The notes below the pieces were generated by a model, which was not told the DNA's origin, searched no databases, and saw only the letters and a program-made list of their open reading frames with translations. A program made the translations under genes and the position numbers. This document shows, piece by piece, positions 1 to 11,100 of a DNA stretch of 22,648 nucleotides. The stretch's first letter is position 1; the number at the start of each line of letters is the position of its first letter. The stretch comes from Nemertoderma westbladi (taxonomy: Eukaryota; Xenacoelomorpha; Nemertodermatida; Nemertodermatidae), in NCBI GenBank assembly GCA_032718475.1, contig JAUCBJ010003574.1, positions 1 to 22,648 of the forward strand, written 5' to 3'.

Positions 1-3000
1 ACCCATGGTGGTGAACAGGCATTCCTTTAGGAAACAGAGTGGAAGGGTTTACTGTGGAAGATCACCCATGGTGGTGAACAGGCATTCCTTTAGGAAACAG
101 AGTGGAAGGGTTTACTGTGGAAGATCACCTCATGGTGGTGAACAGGCATTCCTTTAGGAAACAGAGTGGAAGGGTTTACTGTGGAAGATCACCCATGTGG
201 TGAACAGGCATTCCTTTAGGAAACAGAGTGGAAGGGTTTACTGTGGAAGATCACCCATGGTGGTGAACAGGCATTCCTTTAGGAAACAGAGTGGAAGGGT
301 TTACTGTGGAAGATCACCTATGTGGTGAACAGGCATTCCTTTAGGAAACAGAGTGGAAGGGTTTACTGTGTAAGATCACCCATGGTGGTGAACAGGCATT
401 CCTTTAGGAAACAGAGTGGAAGGGTTTACTGTGGAAGATCACCTATGTTGGTGAACAGGCATTCCTTTAGGAAACAGAGTGGAAGGGTTTACTGTGTAAG
501 ATCACCCATGGTGGTGAACAGGCATTCCTTTAGGAAACAGAGTGGAAGGGTTTACTGTGGAAGATCACCTATGGTGGTGAACAGGCATTCCTTTAGGAAA
601 CAGAGTGGAAGGGTTTACTGTGTAAGATCACCCATGGTGGTGAACAGGCATTCCTTTAGGAAACAGAGTGGAAGGGTTTACTGTGGAAGATCACCTGTGT
701 TGGTGAACAGGCATTCCTTTAGGAAACAGAGTGGAAGGGTTTACTGTGTAAGATCACCCATGGTGGTGAACAGGCATTCCTTTAGGAAACAGAGTGGAAG
801 GGTTTACTGTGGAAGATCACCTATGGTGGTGAACAGGCATTCCTTTAGGAAACAGAGTGGAAGGGTTTACTGTGTAAGATCACCCATGGTGGTGAACAGG
901 CATTCCTTTAGGAAACAGAGTGGAAGGGTTTACTGTGGAAGATCACCCATGGTGGTGAACAGGCATTCCTTTAGGAAACAGAGTGGAAGGGTTTACTGTG
1001 GAAGATCACCCATGGTGGTGAACAGGCATTCCTTTAGGAAACAGAGTGGAAGGGTTTACTGTGTAAGATCACCCATGGTGGTGAACAGGCATTCCTTTAG
1101 GAAACAGAGTGGAAGGGTTTACTGTGGAAGATCACCCATGGTGGTGAACAGGCATTCCTTTAGGAAACAGAGTGGAAGGGTTTACTGTGTAAGATCACCC
1201 ATGGTGGTGAACAGGCATTCCTTTAGGAAACAGAGTGGAAGGGTTTACTGTGGAAGATCACCCATGGTGGTGAACAGGCATTCCTTTAGGAAACAGAGTG
1301 GAAGGGTTTACTGTGGAAGATCACCCATGGTGGTGAACAGGCATTCCTTTAGGAAACACGAGTGTAAGGGTTTACTGTGGAAGTTCACCCATGGTGGTGA
1401 ACAAGCATTCCTTTAGGAAACAGAGTGGAAGGGTTTACTGTGGAAGTTCACCCATGGTGGTGAACAGGCATTCCTTTAGGAAACAGAGTGGAAGGGTTTA
1501 CTGTGTAAGATCACCCATGGTGGTGAACAGGCATTCCTTTAGGAAACAGAGTGGAAGGGTTTACTGTGGAAGATCACCCATGGTGGTGAACAGGCATTCC
1601 TTTAGGAAACAGAGTGGAAGGGTTTACTGTGTAAGATCACCCATGGTGGTGAACAGGCATTCCTTTAGGAAACAGAGTGGAAGGGTTTACTGTGGAAGAT
1701 CACCCATGGTGGTGAACAGCATTCCTTTAGGAAACAGAGTGGAAGGGTTTACTGTGGAAGATCACCCATGGTGGTGAACAGGCATTCCTTTAGGAAACAG
1801 AATGGAAGGGTTTACTGTGTAAGATCACCCATGGTGGTGAACAGGCATTCCTTTAGGAAACAGTGAAAGGGTTTACTGTGGAAGATCACCCGTGGTGGTG
1901 AACAGGCATTCCTTTAGGAAACACGAGTGTAAGGGTTTACTGTGGAAGTTCACCCATGGTGGTGAACAAGCATTCCTTTAGGAAACAGAGTGGAAGGGTT
2001 TACTGTGTAAGATCACCCATGGTGGTGAACAGGCATTCCTTTAGGAAACACGAGTGTAAGGGTTTACTGTGGAAGTTCACCCATGGAGTTGAACAAGCAT
2101 TCCTTTAGGAAACAGAGTGGAAGGGTTTACTGTGTAAGATCACCCATGGTGGTGAACAGGCATTCCTTTAGGAAACATAGTGGAAGGGTTTACTGTGTAA
2201 CCCATGGTGGTGATCAGGCATTCCTTTAGGAAACATAGTGGAAGGGTTTACTGTGTAAGATCACCCATGGTGCTGAACAGGCATTCCTAGGAAACACGAG
2301 TGTAAGGGTTTACTGTGGAAGTTCACCCACGGTGGTGAACAGGCATTCCTTTAGGAAACAGAGTGGAAGGGTTTACTGTGTAAGATCACCCATGGTGGTG
2401 AACAGGCATTCCTTTAGGAAACATAGTGGAAGGGTTTACTGTGGAAGATCACCCATGGTGGTGAACAGGCATTCCTTTAGGAAACAGAGTGGAAGGGTTT
2501 ACTGTGTAAGATCACCCATGGTGGTGAACAGGCATTCCTTTAGGAAACAGAGTGGAAGGGTTTACTGTGGAAGATCACCCATGGTGGTGAACAGGCATTC
2601 CTTTAGGAAACAGAGTGGAAGGGTTTACTGTGTAAGATCACCCATGGTGGTGAACAGGCATTCCTTTAGGAAACAGAGTGGAAGGGTTTACTGTGTAAGA
2701 TCACCCATGGTGGTGAACAGGCATTCCTTTAGGAAACAGAGTGGAAGGGTTTACTGTGGAAGTTCACCCATGGTGGTGAACAGGCATTCCTTTAGGAAAC
2801 AGAGTGGAAGGGTTTACTGTGGAAGATCACCCATGGTGGTGAACAGGCATTCCTTTAGGAAACAGAGTGGAAGGGTTTACTGTGTAAGATCACCCATGGT
2901 GGTGAACAGGCATTCCTTTAGGAAACAGAGTGGAAGGGTTTACTGTGGAAGATCACCCATGGTGGTGAACAGGCATTCCTTTAGGAAACACGATTGTAAG

Positions 3001-3924
3001 GGTTTACTGTGGAAGTTCACCCATGGTGGTGAACAAGCATTCCTTTAGGAAACAGAGTGGAAGGGTTTACTGTGTAAGATCACCCATGGTGGTGAACAGG
3101 CATTCCTTTAGGAAACAGAGTGGAAGGGTTTACTGTGTAAGATCACCCATGGTGGTGAACAGGCATTCCTTTAGGAAACAGAGTGGAAGGGTTTACTGTG
3201 TAAGATCACCCATGGTGGTGAACAGGCATTCCTTTAGGAAACAGAGTGGAAGGGTTTACTGTGGAAGATCACCCGTGGTGGTGAACAGGCATTCCTTTAG
3301 GAAACACGAGTGGAAGGGTTTACTGTGGAAGATCACCCATGGTGGTGAACAGGCATTCCTTTAGGAAACAGAGTGGAAGGGTTTACTGTGTAAGATCACC
3401 CATGGTGGTGAACAGGCATTCCTTTAGGAAACACGAGTGTAAGGGTTTACTGTGGAAGTTCACCCTATGGTGGTGAACAAGCATTCCTTTAGGAAACAGA
3501 GTGGAAGGGTTTACTGTGTAAGATCACCCATGGTGGTGAACAGGCATTCCTTTAGGAAACATAGTGGAAGGGTTTACTGTGTAACCCATGGTGGTGAGCA
3601 GGCATTCCTTTAGGAAACATAGTGGAAGGGTTTACTGTGTAAGATCACCCATGGTGGTGAACAGGCATTCCTAGGAAACAGGAGTGTAAGGGTTTACTGT
3701 GGAAGTTCACCCATGGTGGTGAACAAGCATTCCTTTAGGAAACAGAGTGGAAGGGTTTACTGTGTAAGATCACCCATGGTGGTGAACAGGCATTCCTTTA
3801 GGAAACATAGTGGAAGGGTTTACTGTGTAAGATCACCCATGGTGGTGAACAGGCATTCCTTTAGGAAACAGAGTGGAAGGGTTTACTGTGTAAGATCACC
3901 CATGGTGGTGAACAGGCATTCCTT

Positions 3925-4510
3925 TAGGAAATGGAGTGGCAGGGTTCACTGTGGAAGATCACCAATGGTGGTGAAGATACATTCCTTTGGGAAACAGAGT
4001 GGAAGAGTTTACTGTGGAAGATCACCCCACCCATGGTGGTGAACAGGCATTCCTTTAGGAAACAGATTGGAAGGGTTTAGTGTGGAAGATCACCCATGGT
4101 GGTGAACAAGCATTCCTTTGGGAAACAGAGTGGAAGGGTTTAGTGTGGAAGATCACCCATGGTGGTGAACAAGCATTACTTTGAGAAACAGAGTGGAAGA
4201 GTTTACTGTGGAAAATCACCCATGGTGGTGAACAGCCATGCATTCCTTTAGGACACAGATTGGAAGGGTTTAGTGTGGAAGATCACCCATGGTGGTGAAA
4301 AAGCATTCCTTTGGGAAACAAAGTGGAAGAGTTTACTGTGGAAACTCACCCATGGTGGTGAACAAGCATTCCTTTGGGAAACAGAGTGGAAGCGTTTACT
4401 GTGGAGGATCACCCATGGTGGTGAACAGGCATTCCTTTGGAAACATAGTGGAAGGGTTTACTGTGGGAGATCACCCATGGTGGTGAACAGGCTTTCCTTT
4501 GGGAAACAGA
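3925..4510. repeat. Divergent satellite block (TTTGGG variants)
   Basis: About nine monomers that differ from the rest of the array. CCTTTGGGAAAC replaces CCTTTAGGAAAC in many of them. There is an ATGGAGTGGCAGGGTTCAC variant near 3930, an extra CACC before CCATGG near 4026, and a CAGCCATGCATTCC insertion with GGACACAGATTGG near 4233-4262. Its greater divergence suggests an older or less homogenised part of the array. Nearly the same block recurs at 10519-11100, and most of it again at 11220-11870, so it has been copied as a unit. Confidence 0.85.
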
Positions 4511-5544
4511 GTGGAAGAGTTTACTGTGGAAGATCACCCATGGTGGTGAACAGGCATTCCTTTAGGAAACAGAGTGGAAGGGTTTACTGTGTAAGATCAC
4601 CCATGGTGGTGAACAGGCATTCCTTTAGGAAACACGAGTGTAAGGGTTTACTGTGGAAGTTCACCCATGGTGGTGAACAAGCATTCCTTTAGGAAACACG
4701 ATTGTAAGGGTTTACTGTGGAAGTTCACCCATGGTGGTGAACAAGCATTCCTTTAGGAAAAAGAGTGGAAGGGTTTACTGTGTAAGATCACCCATGGTGG
4801 TGAACAGGCATTCCTTTAGGAAACAGAGTGGAAGGGTTTACTGTGGAAGTTCACCCATGGTGGTGAACAAGCATTCCTTTAGGAAACAGAGTGGAAGGGT
4901 TTACTGTGGAAGATCACCCATGGTGGTGAACAGGCATTCCTTTAGGAAACACAAGTGTAAGGGTTTACTGTGGAAGTTCACCCATGGTGGTGAACAAGCA
5001 TTCCTTTAGGAAACAGAGTGGAAGGGTTTACTGTGTAAGATCACCCATGGTGGTGAACAGGCATTCCTTTAGGAAACACGAGTGTAAGGGTTTACTGTGG
5101 AAGTTCACCCATGGTGGTGAACAAGCATTCCTTTAGGAAACAGAGTGGAAGGGTTTACTGTGGAAGATCACCCATGGTGGTGAACAGGCATTCCTTTAGG
5201 AAACAGAGTGGAAGGGTTTACTGTGTAAGATCACCCATGGTGGTGAACAGGCATTCCTTTAGGAAACACGAGTGGAAGGGTTTACTGTGGAAGATCACCC
5301 ATGGTGGTGAACAAGCATTCCTTTAGGAAACAGAGTGGAAGGGTTTACTGTGTAAGATCACCCATGGTGGTGAACAGGCATTCCTTTAGGAAACACGAGT
5401 GGAAGGGTTTACTGTGGAAGATCACCCATGGTGGTGAACAAGCATTCCTTTAGGAAACACGATTGGAAGGGTTTACTGTGGAAGTTCACCCATGGTGGTG
5501 AACAGGCATTCCTTTAGGAAACAGAATGGAAGGGTTTACTGTGT

Positions 5545-5552
5545 AAGATCAC
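5545..5552. repeat. 8-bp target site duplication, left of MULE
   Basis: AAGATCAC directly before the MULE left end. It matches 7782-7789 exactly and is the normal satellite sequence. Removing the element and one copy restores an uninterrupted monomer (GTGTAAGATCAC followed by CCATGG). Eight bases lies within the 8-11 bp range known for Mutator-like elements. Confidence 0.9.
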
Positions 5553-5671
5553 GGTTTCAGGTCGAAATGTCGAAAGAGTCAAATTGTCGAACAGGTCAAA
5601 ATGTCGAAAGAGTCAAGTTGTCGAACAGCCATGTCAAATTATCGAAAGAGGCATGCCAAATTGTCGAAAGA
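5553..5671 (+). repeat. MULE left terminal repeat with 17-bp iterons
   Basis: Six direct copies of a motif close to GTCAAAWTGTCGAAMRA start at 5561, 5578, 5595, 5612, 5633 and 5655. The first four are in perfect 17-bp register; the last two are spaced 21-22 bp. The same motif appears in inverse orientation at the right end, so these form a terminal inverted repeat. By analogy with other transposons, iterated subterminal motifs are probable transposase-binding sites; that role is inference. Confidence 0.85.
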
Positions 5672-5918
5672 ATTAATTAATAAATGAATGTTGTAGACTA
5701 AACTTGTAGGCCTATTAATGAATGAATGAGTGGGACTAAACCTGTAGGTACTTTCAGTTTGGTGCAATATAATACACTAAACCACACTGGAGTAAGTCAA
5801 TACTTGTTTACTAGATGTTATATAAACATCATAATTTTATGATTAAATAGTTTATAGCATAAGCCCTTATGGAGTTCAATCATGTCCCCGCTAAATTCGT
5901 TTTGAGTCCGCTGTTAGG

Positions 5919-6108
5919 AAACATAAGGTAATACAATTCAATAGTTTGAGATGGCCCGGAACTGTCCTCGAGTTTCAACAAAGTAAGACTTATAAAGATA
6001 ACATATACTATAAATGATCGCAGTGTATTAAGCGTGGACCAAATACCAGTGTTGCGACAATAATTGTCACTAACGGTACTATTCAGACTGATCCGGACCA
6101 TCCCGACA
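5919..6108 (+). pseudogene. Degraded FLYWCH-like N-terminus of the MULE transposase
   Basis: In the frame whose codons start at positions divisible by three, this stretch reads as a plausible FLYWCH zinc-finger module, the DNA-binding domain normally found at the N-terminus of animal MULE transposases. It shows a KTYKDNIYYK segment, a stop codon (TGA, 6015-6017) near where the family has its Trp/Cys, then SQCIKRG, an ATIIVTNG strand and a DPDHP segment near 6090-6105. The catalytic frame is displaced by one base from this one and takes over around 6105. A nonsense change plus a one-base frame change therefore separate the finger from the catalytic part. An alternative is an unrecognised small intron, but I see no convincing splice pair. 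The FLYWCH assignment rests on pattern only. Confidence 0.55.
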
Positions 6109-7464
6109 AACTATAACAAAAAACCGCACGGATGTGTACCAACAGTTGATTGCAAAGTGGCAAACGTACAAGCTAAGCGACATGTGTTTGAAATCACAAC
6201 AGAAGTTAGAAACAGCCGGAAGCGTCCAATAGAAGCGTTCGATAGAGCCCTGCAATCTGTCGATATTAAGTACCAGGAGTATGGAGGACAGGTAGCTGTC
6301 GAAATTAAGGGGAAACTATCTGCTGGGTACGGCTTCGACTCAAAACGCCGGTCATTAAGCAGAAACCGACACCGTGAGATTCCTAAAGATGTCACTATTT
6401 ATAAGATACCAGATCAGTTAAAGGTGGCCAAGCCCAGTTCTGATCGGTTCCTCTTAATCAATGAAATTATTGAGGGAGAAGAAATACTTCTCTATTCAGC
6501 AGACGATGATGATCTACGCTTGTTAAATAATTGCGAAGTTGTCATCTGTGATGGGAACTTTAAGTTTACGCCTCCCGAATTTCACAACCCGGGTGAAATG
6601 TATACAGTGCATGGTGTGGTGGGTGGAGAGCCCCATGTTTTAGGATACGCTCTGATGAAGGGACAGTCGGAAGGAAGCTACATCAGGATGTTTACTGCTT
6701 TAAGAGATAACATTTATCATCTTTGCGGTGAAGGTGGCAGAATTAATACAGCTAAGTGGCTTTTCGATTTCGAACTTGCAGCAATGAATGCTTGCAATAT
6801 AGTTTTCCCAATGGTGACCGTGTTAGGTTGCGCTTTTCATTTCGCTAAGGCCATAAACGAGAAGCGAGACAGCCTTGGCCTCAAAGGTGTTTGTGTTGAA
6901 GATACAGCAGAGGGTAAAACTGTAAAGTATTGGTTCAAAGAGATTCGTTCTTTACCATTCCTTCCTGATGGGTATCGCAATCAGGTTGCCTATACTCTGA
7001 TCAATGAACAGCTACCAAACCTGTCCGCTTTAACAGCCAATAAAGTTTTCCAATTTCGACAATATTGTATTGGATTTTGGCTTCGGCAGGATGTATTCAT
7101 CAGATGGGGACAGTTCGGAAATACCGGCCCTAGGACCAGCAACTATGCTGAAGGTTTCCACAATGGGCTTCATTCCCGGCTCACCAGCCTCCATCCGTGC
7201 CTTGGAGAGATCCTGGAATTTTTCCAGTTAAATCAACATACTTCCCAGCAGCGCATGAAGGCCTTGCTAGAACCGAATACTATTGCTGTTCCCAAACCAA
7301 AGTCTCCACATATCCAGATACGGAACCAACGCTTGGTTGAGGAGATGGGGCGATTCGCAAACTACATGGCTGCATGGCCTAATAACATATATTATAATGA
7401 CTGTAAGATGTACATGCGTTGTTTGATGGTCATTGGACTGGTACCCCAGGCTTTAGAGGAGTAA
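6064..7464 (+). CDS. MULE transposase catalytic region (DDE), 5' end lost
   Basis: An open frame of 466 codons, numbered from the TTG at 6064. MULE transposases cut and rejoin transposon ends with an RNase H-fold DDE domain. Visible motifs: ICDGNF (first Asp, 163), WLFDFELAAMNA (second Asp, 235), GCAFHF with the family C-x2-H (256-259), and SNYAEGFHNGLHS (Glu, 363). Residues 22-50 (PHGC onward) look like the end of a FLYWCH finger and its linker. The frame has no ATG before residue 179 (6598), downstream of the first catalytic Asp, so an active protein cannot start inside it. The natural start must lie upstream in the damaged segment or in a spliced exon. The stop is TAA at 7462. The rest of the frame has no internal stop, so inactivation may be recent. 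Family assignment is firm; activity is unlikely. Confidence 0.9.
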   Translation: MSLTVLFRLIRTIPTNYNKKPHGCVPTVDCKVANVQAKRHVFEITTEVRNSRKRPIEAFDRALQSVDIKYQEYGGQVAVEIKGKLSAGYGFDSKRRSLSRNRHREIPKDVTIYKIPDQLKVAKPSSDRFLLINEIIEGEEILLYSADDDDLRLLNNCEVVICDGNFKFTPPEFHNPGEMYTVHGVVGGEPHVLGYALMKGQSEGSYIRMFTALRDNIYHLCGEGGRINTAKWLFDFELAAMNACNIVFPMVTVLGCAFHFAKAINEKRDSLGLKGVCVEDTAEGKTVKYWFKEIRSLPFLPDGYRNQVAYTLINEQLPNLSALTANKVFQFRQYCIGFWLRQDVFIRWGQFGNTGPRTSNYAEGFHNGLHSRLTSLHPCLGEILEFFQLNQHTSQQRMKALLEPNTIAVPKPKSPHIQIRNQRLVEEMGRFANYMAAWPNNIYYNDCKMYMRCLMVIGLVPQALEE

Positions 7465-7631
7465 TGCCCAATGGTCAGCTAGTCAAGATAACTCTTACTT
7501 TATAGGCCTATATTGCCCATTGCTATTGAGATATTATACACAATTCGTTAGCCATATCAATTATCAGGTTTCCAATTTCTCAGGTTCAACAATTTAGTAT
7601 CAAAATTCAAAAGTATCTAAAAAAGGATAAG

Positions 7632-7781
7632 CGCCATATTGTCGAAAGGGGTGCGCCATATTGTCGAAAAAAAATTCGACATTTTGACATGGCCAAAAAC
7701 TTTTTCGACAATTTGACTCTACTTTTCGACAATTTGTCCCTTTCGACATTTTGGCTCTTTCGACATTTTGACCATAAGCCC
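7632..7781 (-). repeat. MULE right terminal repeat with iterons
   Basis: Read on the minus strand from 7781 inward there are five copies of the GTCAAAATGTCGAAAGA-type motif. Two further copies in opposite orientation follow (GCCATATTGTCGAAA at 7633 and 7655 on the plus strand), so this end carries both direct and inverted iterons. The outermost bases pair imperfectly with the left end (GGGCTTATGGTC against GGTTTCAGGTC). Confidence 0.82.
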
Positions 7782-7789
7782 AAGATCAC
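7782..7789. repeat. 8-bp target site duplication, right of MULE
   Basis: AAGATCAC directly after the element, identical to 5545-5552. The satellite resumes at once with CCATGGTGGTGAAC. Confidence 0.9.
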
Positions 7790-8011
7790 CCATGGTGGTG
7801 AACAAGCATTCCTTTAGGAAACACGAGTGTAAGGGTTTACTGTGGAAGTTCACCCATGGTGGTGAACAGGCATTCCTTTAGGAAACAGAATGGAAGGGTT
7901 TACTGTGTAAGATCACCCATGGTGGTGAACAAGCATTCCTTTAGGAAACAGAATGGAAGGGTTTACTGTGTAAGATCACCCATGGTGGTGAACAAGCATT
8001 CCTTTAGGAAA

Positions 8012-8640
8012 CAGTGAAAGGGTTTACTATGTAAGATCACCCGTGGTGGTGAACAGGCATTCCTTTAGGAAACACGAGTGTAAGGGTTTACTGTGGAAGT
8101 TCACCCATGGTGGTGAACAAGCATTCCTTTAGGAAACACGATTGTAAGGGTTTACTGTGGAAGTTCACCCATGGTGGTGAACAGGCATTCCTTTAGGAAA
8201 CAGAATGGAAGGGTTTACTGTGTAAGATCACCCATGGTGGTGAACAAGCATTCCTTTAGGAAACAGTGAAAGGGTTTACTATGTAAGATCACCCGTGGTG
8301 GTGAACAGGCATTCCTTTAGGAAACACGAGTGTAAGGGTTTACTGTGGAAGTTCACCCATGGTGGTGAACAAGCATTCCTTTAGGAAACACGATTGTAAG
8401 GGTTTACTGTGGAAGTTCACCCATGGTGGTGAACAGGCATTCCTTTAGGAAACAGAATGGAAGGGTTTACTGTGTAAGATCACCCATGGTGGTGAACAAG
8501 CATTCCTTTAGGAAACAGTGAAAGGGTTTACTATGTAAGATCACCCGTGGTGGTGAACAGGCATTCCTTTAGGAAACACGAGTGTAAGGGTTTACTGTGG
8601 AAGTTCACCCATGGTGGTGAACAAGCATTCCTTTAGGAAA
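8012..8640. repeat. 252-bp higher-order repeat (four monomers), about 2.5 copies
   Basis: The unusual shortened monomer AAACAGTGAAAGGG, followed by TACTATGTAAG and CCCGTGG, recurs at 8012, 8264 and 8516, exactly 252 bp apart. Between them the same order repeats: CACGAGTG class, CACGATTG class, AACAGAATGG class. I see no differences between the first two full units, so this sub-array expanded recently. Confidence 0.88.
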
Positions 8641-10518
8641 CAGAGTGGAAGGGTTTACTGTGTAAGATCACCCATGGTGGTGAACAGGCATTCCTTTAGG
8701 AAACACGAGTGTAAGGGTTTACTGTGGAAGTTCACCCATGGAGTTGAACAAGCATTCCTTTAGGAAACAGAGTGGAAGGGTTTACTGTGTAAGATCACCC
8801 ATGGTGGTGAACAGGCATTCCTTTAGGAAACATAGTGGAAGGGTTTACTGTGTAACCCATGGTGGTGATCAGGCATTCCTTTAGGAAACATAGTGGAAGG
8901 GTTTACTGTGTAAGATCACCCATGGTGCTGAACAGGCATTCCTAGGAAACACGAGTGTAAGGGTTTACTGTGGAAGTTCACCCACGGTGGTGAACAAGCA
9001 TTCCTTTAGGAAACAGAGTGGAAGGGTTTACTGTGTAAGATCACCCATGGTGGTGAACAGGCATTCCTTTAGGAAACATAGTGGAAGGGTTTACTGTGTA
9101 AGATCACCCATGGTGGTGAACAGGCATTCCTTTAGGAAACAGAGTGGAAGGGTTTACTGTGTAAGATCACCCATGGTGGTGAACAGGCATTCCTTTAGGA
9201 AACAGAGTGGAAGGGTTTACTGTGTAAGATCACCCATGGTGGTGAACAGGCATTCCTTTAGGAAACACGAGTGTAAGGGTTTACTGTGGAAGTTCACCCA
9301 TGGTGGTGAACAAGCATTCCTTTAGGAAACAGAGTGGAAGGGTTTACTGTGTAAGATCACCCATGGTGGTGAACAGGCATTCCTTTAGGAAACATAGTGG
9401 AAGGGTTTACTGTGTAAGATTACCCATGGTGGTGGACAGGCATTCCTTTAGGAAACACGAGTGTAAGGGTTTACTGTGGAAGTTCACCCATGGTGGTGAA
9501 CAAGCATTCCTTTAGGAAACAGAGTGGAAGGGTTTACTGTGTAAGATCACCCATGGTGGTGAACAGGCATTCCTTTAGGAAACAGAGTGGAAGGGTTTAC
9601 TGTGTAAGATCACCCATGGTGGTGAACAGGCATACCTTTAGGAAACACGATTGTAAGGGTTTACTGTGGAAGTTCACTCATGGTGGTGAACAAGCATTCC
9701 TTTAGGAAACACGATTGTAAGGGTTTACTGTGGAAGTTCACCCATGGTGGTGAACAAGCATTCCTTTAGGAAAAAGAGTGGAAGGGTTTACTGTGTAAGA
9801 TCACCCATGGTGGTGAACAGGCATTCCTTTAGGAAACAGAGTGGAAGGGTTTACTGTGTAAGATCACCCATGGTGGTGAACAGGCATTCCTTTAGGAAAC
9901 AGAATGGAAGGGTTTACTGTGTAAGATCACCCATGGTGGTGAACAGGCATTCCTTTAGGAAACAGAGTGGAAGGGTTTACTGTGTAAGATCACCCGTGGT
10001 GGTGAACAGGCATTCCTTTAGGAAACACGAGTGTAAGGGTTTACTGTGGAAGTTCACCCATGGTGGTGAACAAGCATTCCTTTAGGAAACAGAGTGGAAG
10101 GGTTTACTGTGTAAGATCACCCATGGTGGTGAACAGGCATTCCTTTAGGAAACATAGTGGAAGGGTTTACTGTGTAACCCATGGTGGTGAGCAGGCATTC
10201 CTTTAGGAAACATAGTGGAAGGGTTTACTGTGTAAGATCACCCATGGTGGTGAACAGGCATTCCTAGGAAACAGGAGTGTAAGGGTTTACTGTGGAAGTT
10301 CACCCATGGTGGTGAACAAGCATTCCTTTAGGAAACAGAGTGGAAGGGTTTACTGTGTAAGATCACCCATGGTGGTGAGCAGGCATTCCTTTAGGAAACA
10401 TAGTGGAAGGGTTTACTGTGTAAGATCACCCATGGTGGTGAACAGGCATTCCTTTAGGAAACAGAGTGGAAGGGTTTACTGTGTAAGATCACCCATGGTG
10501 GTGAACAGGCATTCCTTT

Positions 10519-11100
10519 AGGAAATGGAGTGGCAGGGTTCACTGTGGAAGATCACCAATGGTGGTGAAGATACATTCCTTTGGGAAACAGAGTGGAAGAG
10601 TTTATTGTGGAAGATCACCCCACCCATGGTGGTGAACAGGCATTCCTTTAGGAAACAGATTGGAAGGGTTTAGTGTGGAAGATCACCCATGGTGGTGAAC
10701 AAGCATTCCTTTGGGAAACAGAGTGGAAGGGTTTAGTGTGGAAGATCACCCATGGTGGTGAACAAGCATTACTTTGAGAAACAGAGTGGAAGAGTTTACT
10801 GTGGAAAATCACCCATGGTGGTGAACAGCCATGCATTCCTTTAGGACACAGATTGGAAGGGTTTAGTGTGGAAGATCACCCATGGTGGTGAAAAAGCATT
10901 CCTTTGGGAAACAAAGTGGAAGAGTTTACTGTGGAAACTCACCCATGGTGGTGAACAAGCATTCCTTTGGGAAACAGAGTGGAAGCGTTTACTGTGGAGG
11001 ATCACCCATGGTGGTGAACAGGCATTCCTTTGGAAACATAGTGGAAGGGTTTACTGTGGGAGATCACCCATGGTGGTGAACAGGCTTTCCTTTGGGAAAC
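10519..11100. repeat. Second copy of the divergent satellite block
   Basis: Repeats 3925-4510 at a constant offset of 6593 bp. Markers are the ATGGAGTGGCAGG variant, CACCCCACCC, CAGCCATGCATTCC and the GGACACAG monomer. I noticed one difference (TTTATTGTGG here, TTTACTGTGG there, near 10601/4008). Confidence 0.85.

Larger units (their letters stand above)
1..5552. repeat. 63-bp satellite array, left segment
   Basis: About 88 head-to-tail copies of a 63-bp monomer, continuing off the left edge. The commonest form carries CCCATGGTGGTGAACAGGC, then ATTCCTTTAGGAAACAGAG, then TGGAAGGGTTTACTGTGGAA and GATCA. Variants alternate between GTGGAAG and GTGTAAG just before GATC, which gives a two-monomer (126-bp) higher-order pattern over about 360-1330. 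A second class carries CACGAGTGTAAG with GTTCACCC and is usually followed by AACAAGC instead of AACAGGC (64 bp). Because 63 is a multiple of three, the array shows long meaningless reading frames of 21-residue repeats on both strands. There is no promoter, start context or unique flank suggesting translation. Single-base deletions (near 196 and 322) and shortened copies (near 1860 and 2288) mark ordinary decay. Confidence 0.97.
5553..7781 (+). mobile_element. Mutator-like (MULE) DNA transposon inserted in the satellite
   Basis: A 2229-bp element bounded by an 8-bp target duplication. The left end begins GGTTTCAGGTC; the right end, read on the minus strand, begins GGGCTTATGGTC. Both then run into copies of a 17-bp motif containing ATGTCGAAAGAG. 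It holds one transposase frame on the plus strand, plus 5' and 3' non-coding segments of about 280 and 150 bp in which I see no other gene. Terminal similarity, duplication length and the MULE-type catalytic domain agree. Damage in the N-terminal coding region suggests this copy is no longer autonomous. Confidence 0.92.

Noticed and set aside
322-1416. A 364-residue open frame of 21-residue repeats in the satellite, and similar frames elsewhere in the array
   Set aside because: The 63-bp period keeps any stop-free frame open. Several frames on both strands are open for the same reason, indels break them repeatedly, and there is no gene context.
1-5552. CRISPR-like appearance of regularly spaced identical motifs
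   Set aside because: Units are directly adjacent with no unique spacers, and the surrounding genes are animal.
7607-7789. A 60-residue minus-strand frame at the MULE right end
   Set aside because: It consists of the terminal iterons read in frame (17-22 bp spacing) and runs into the satellite.
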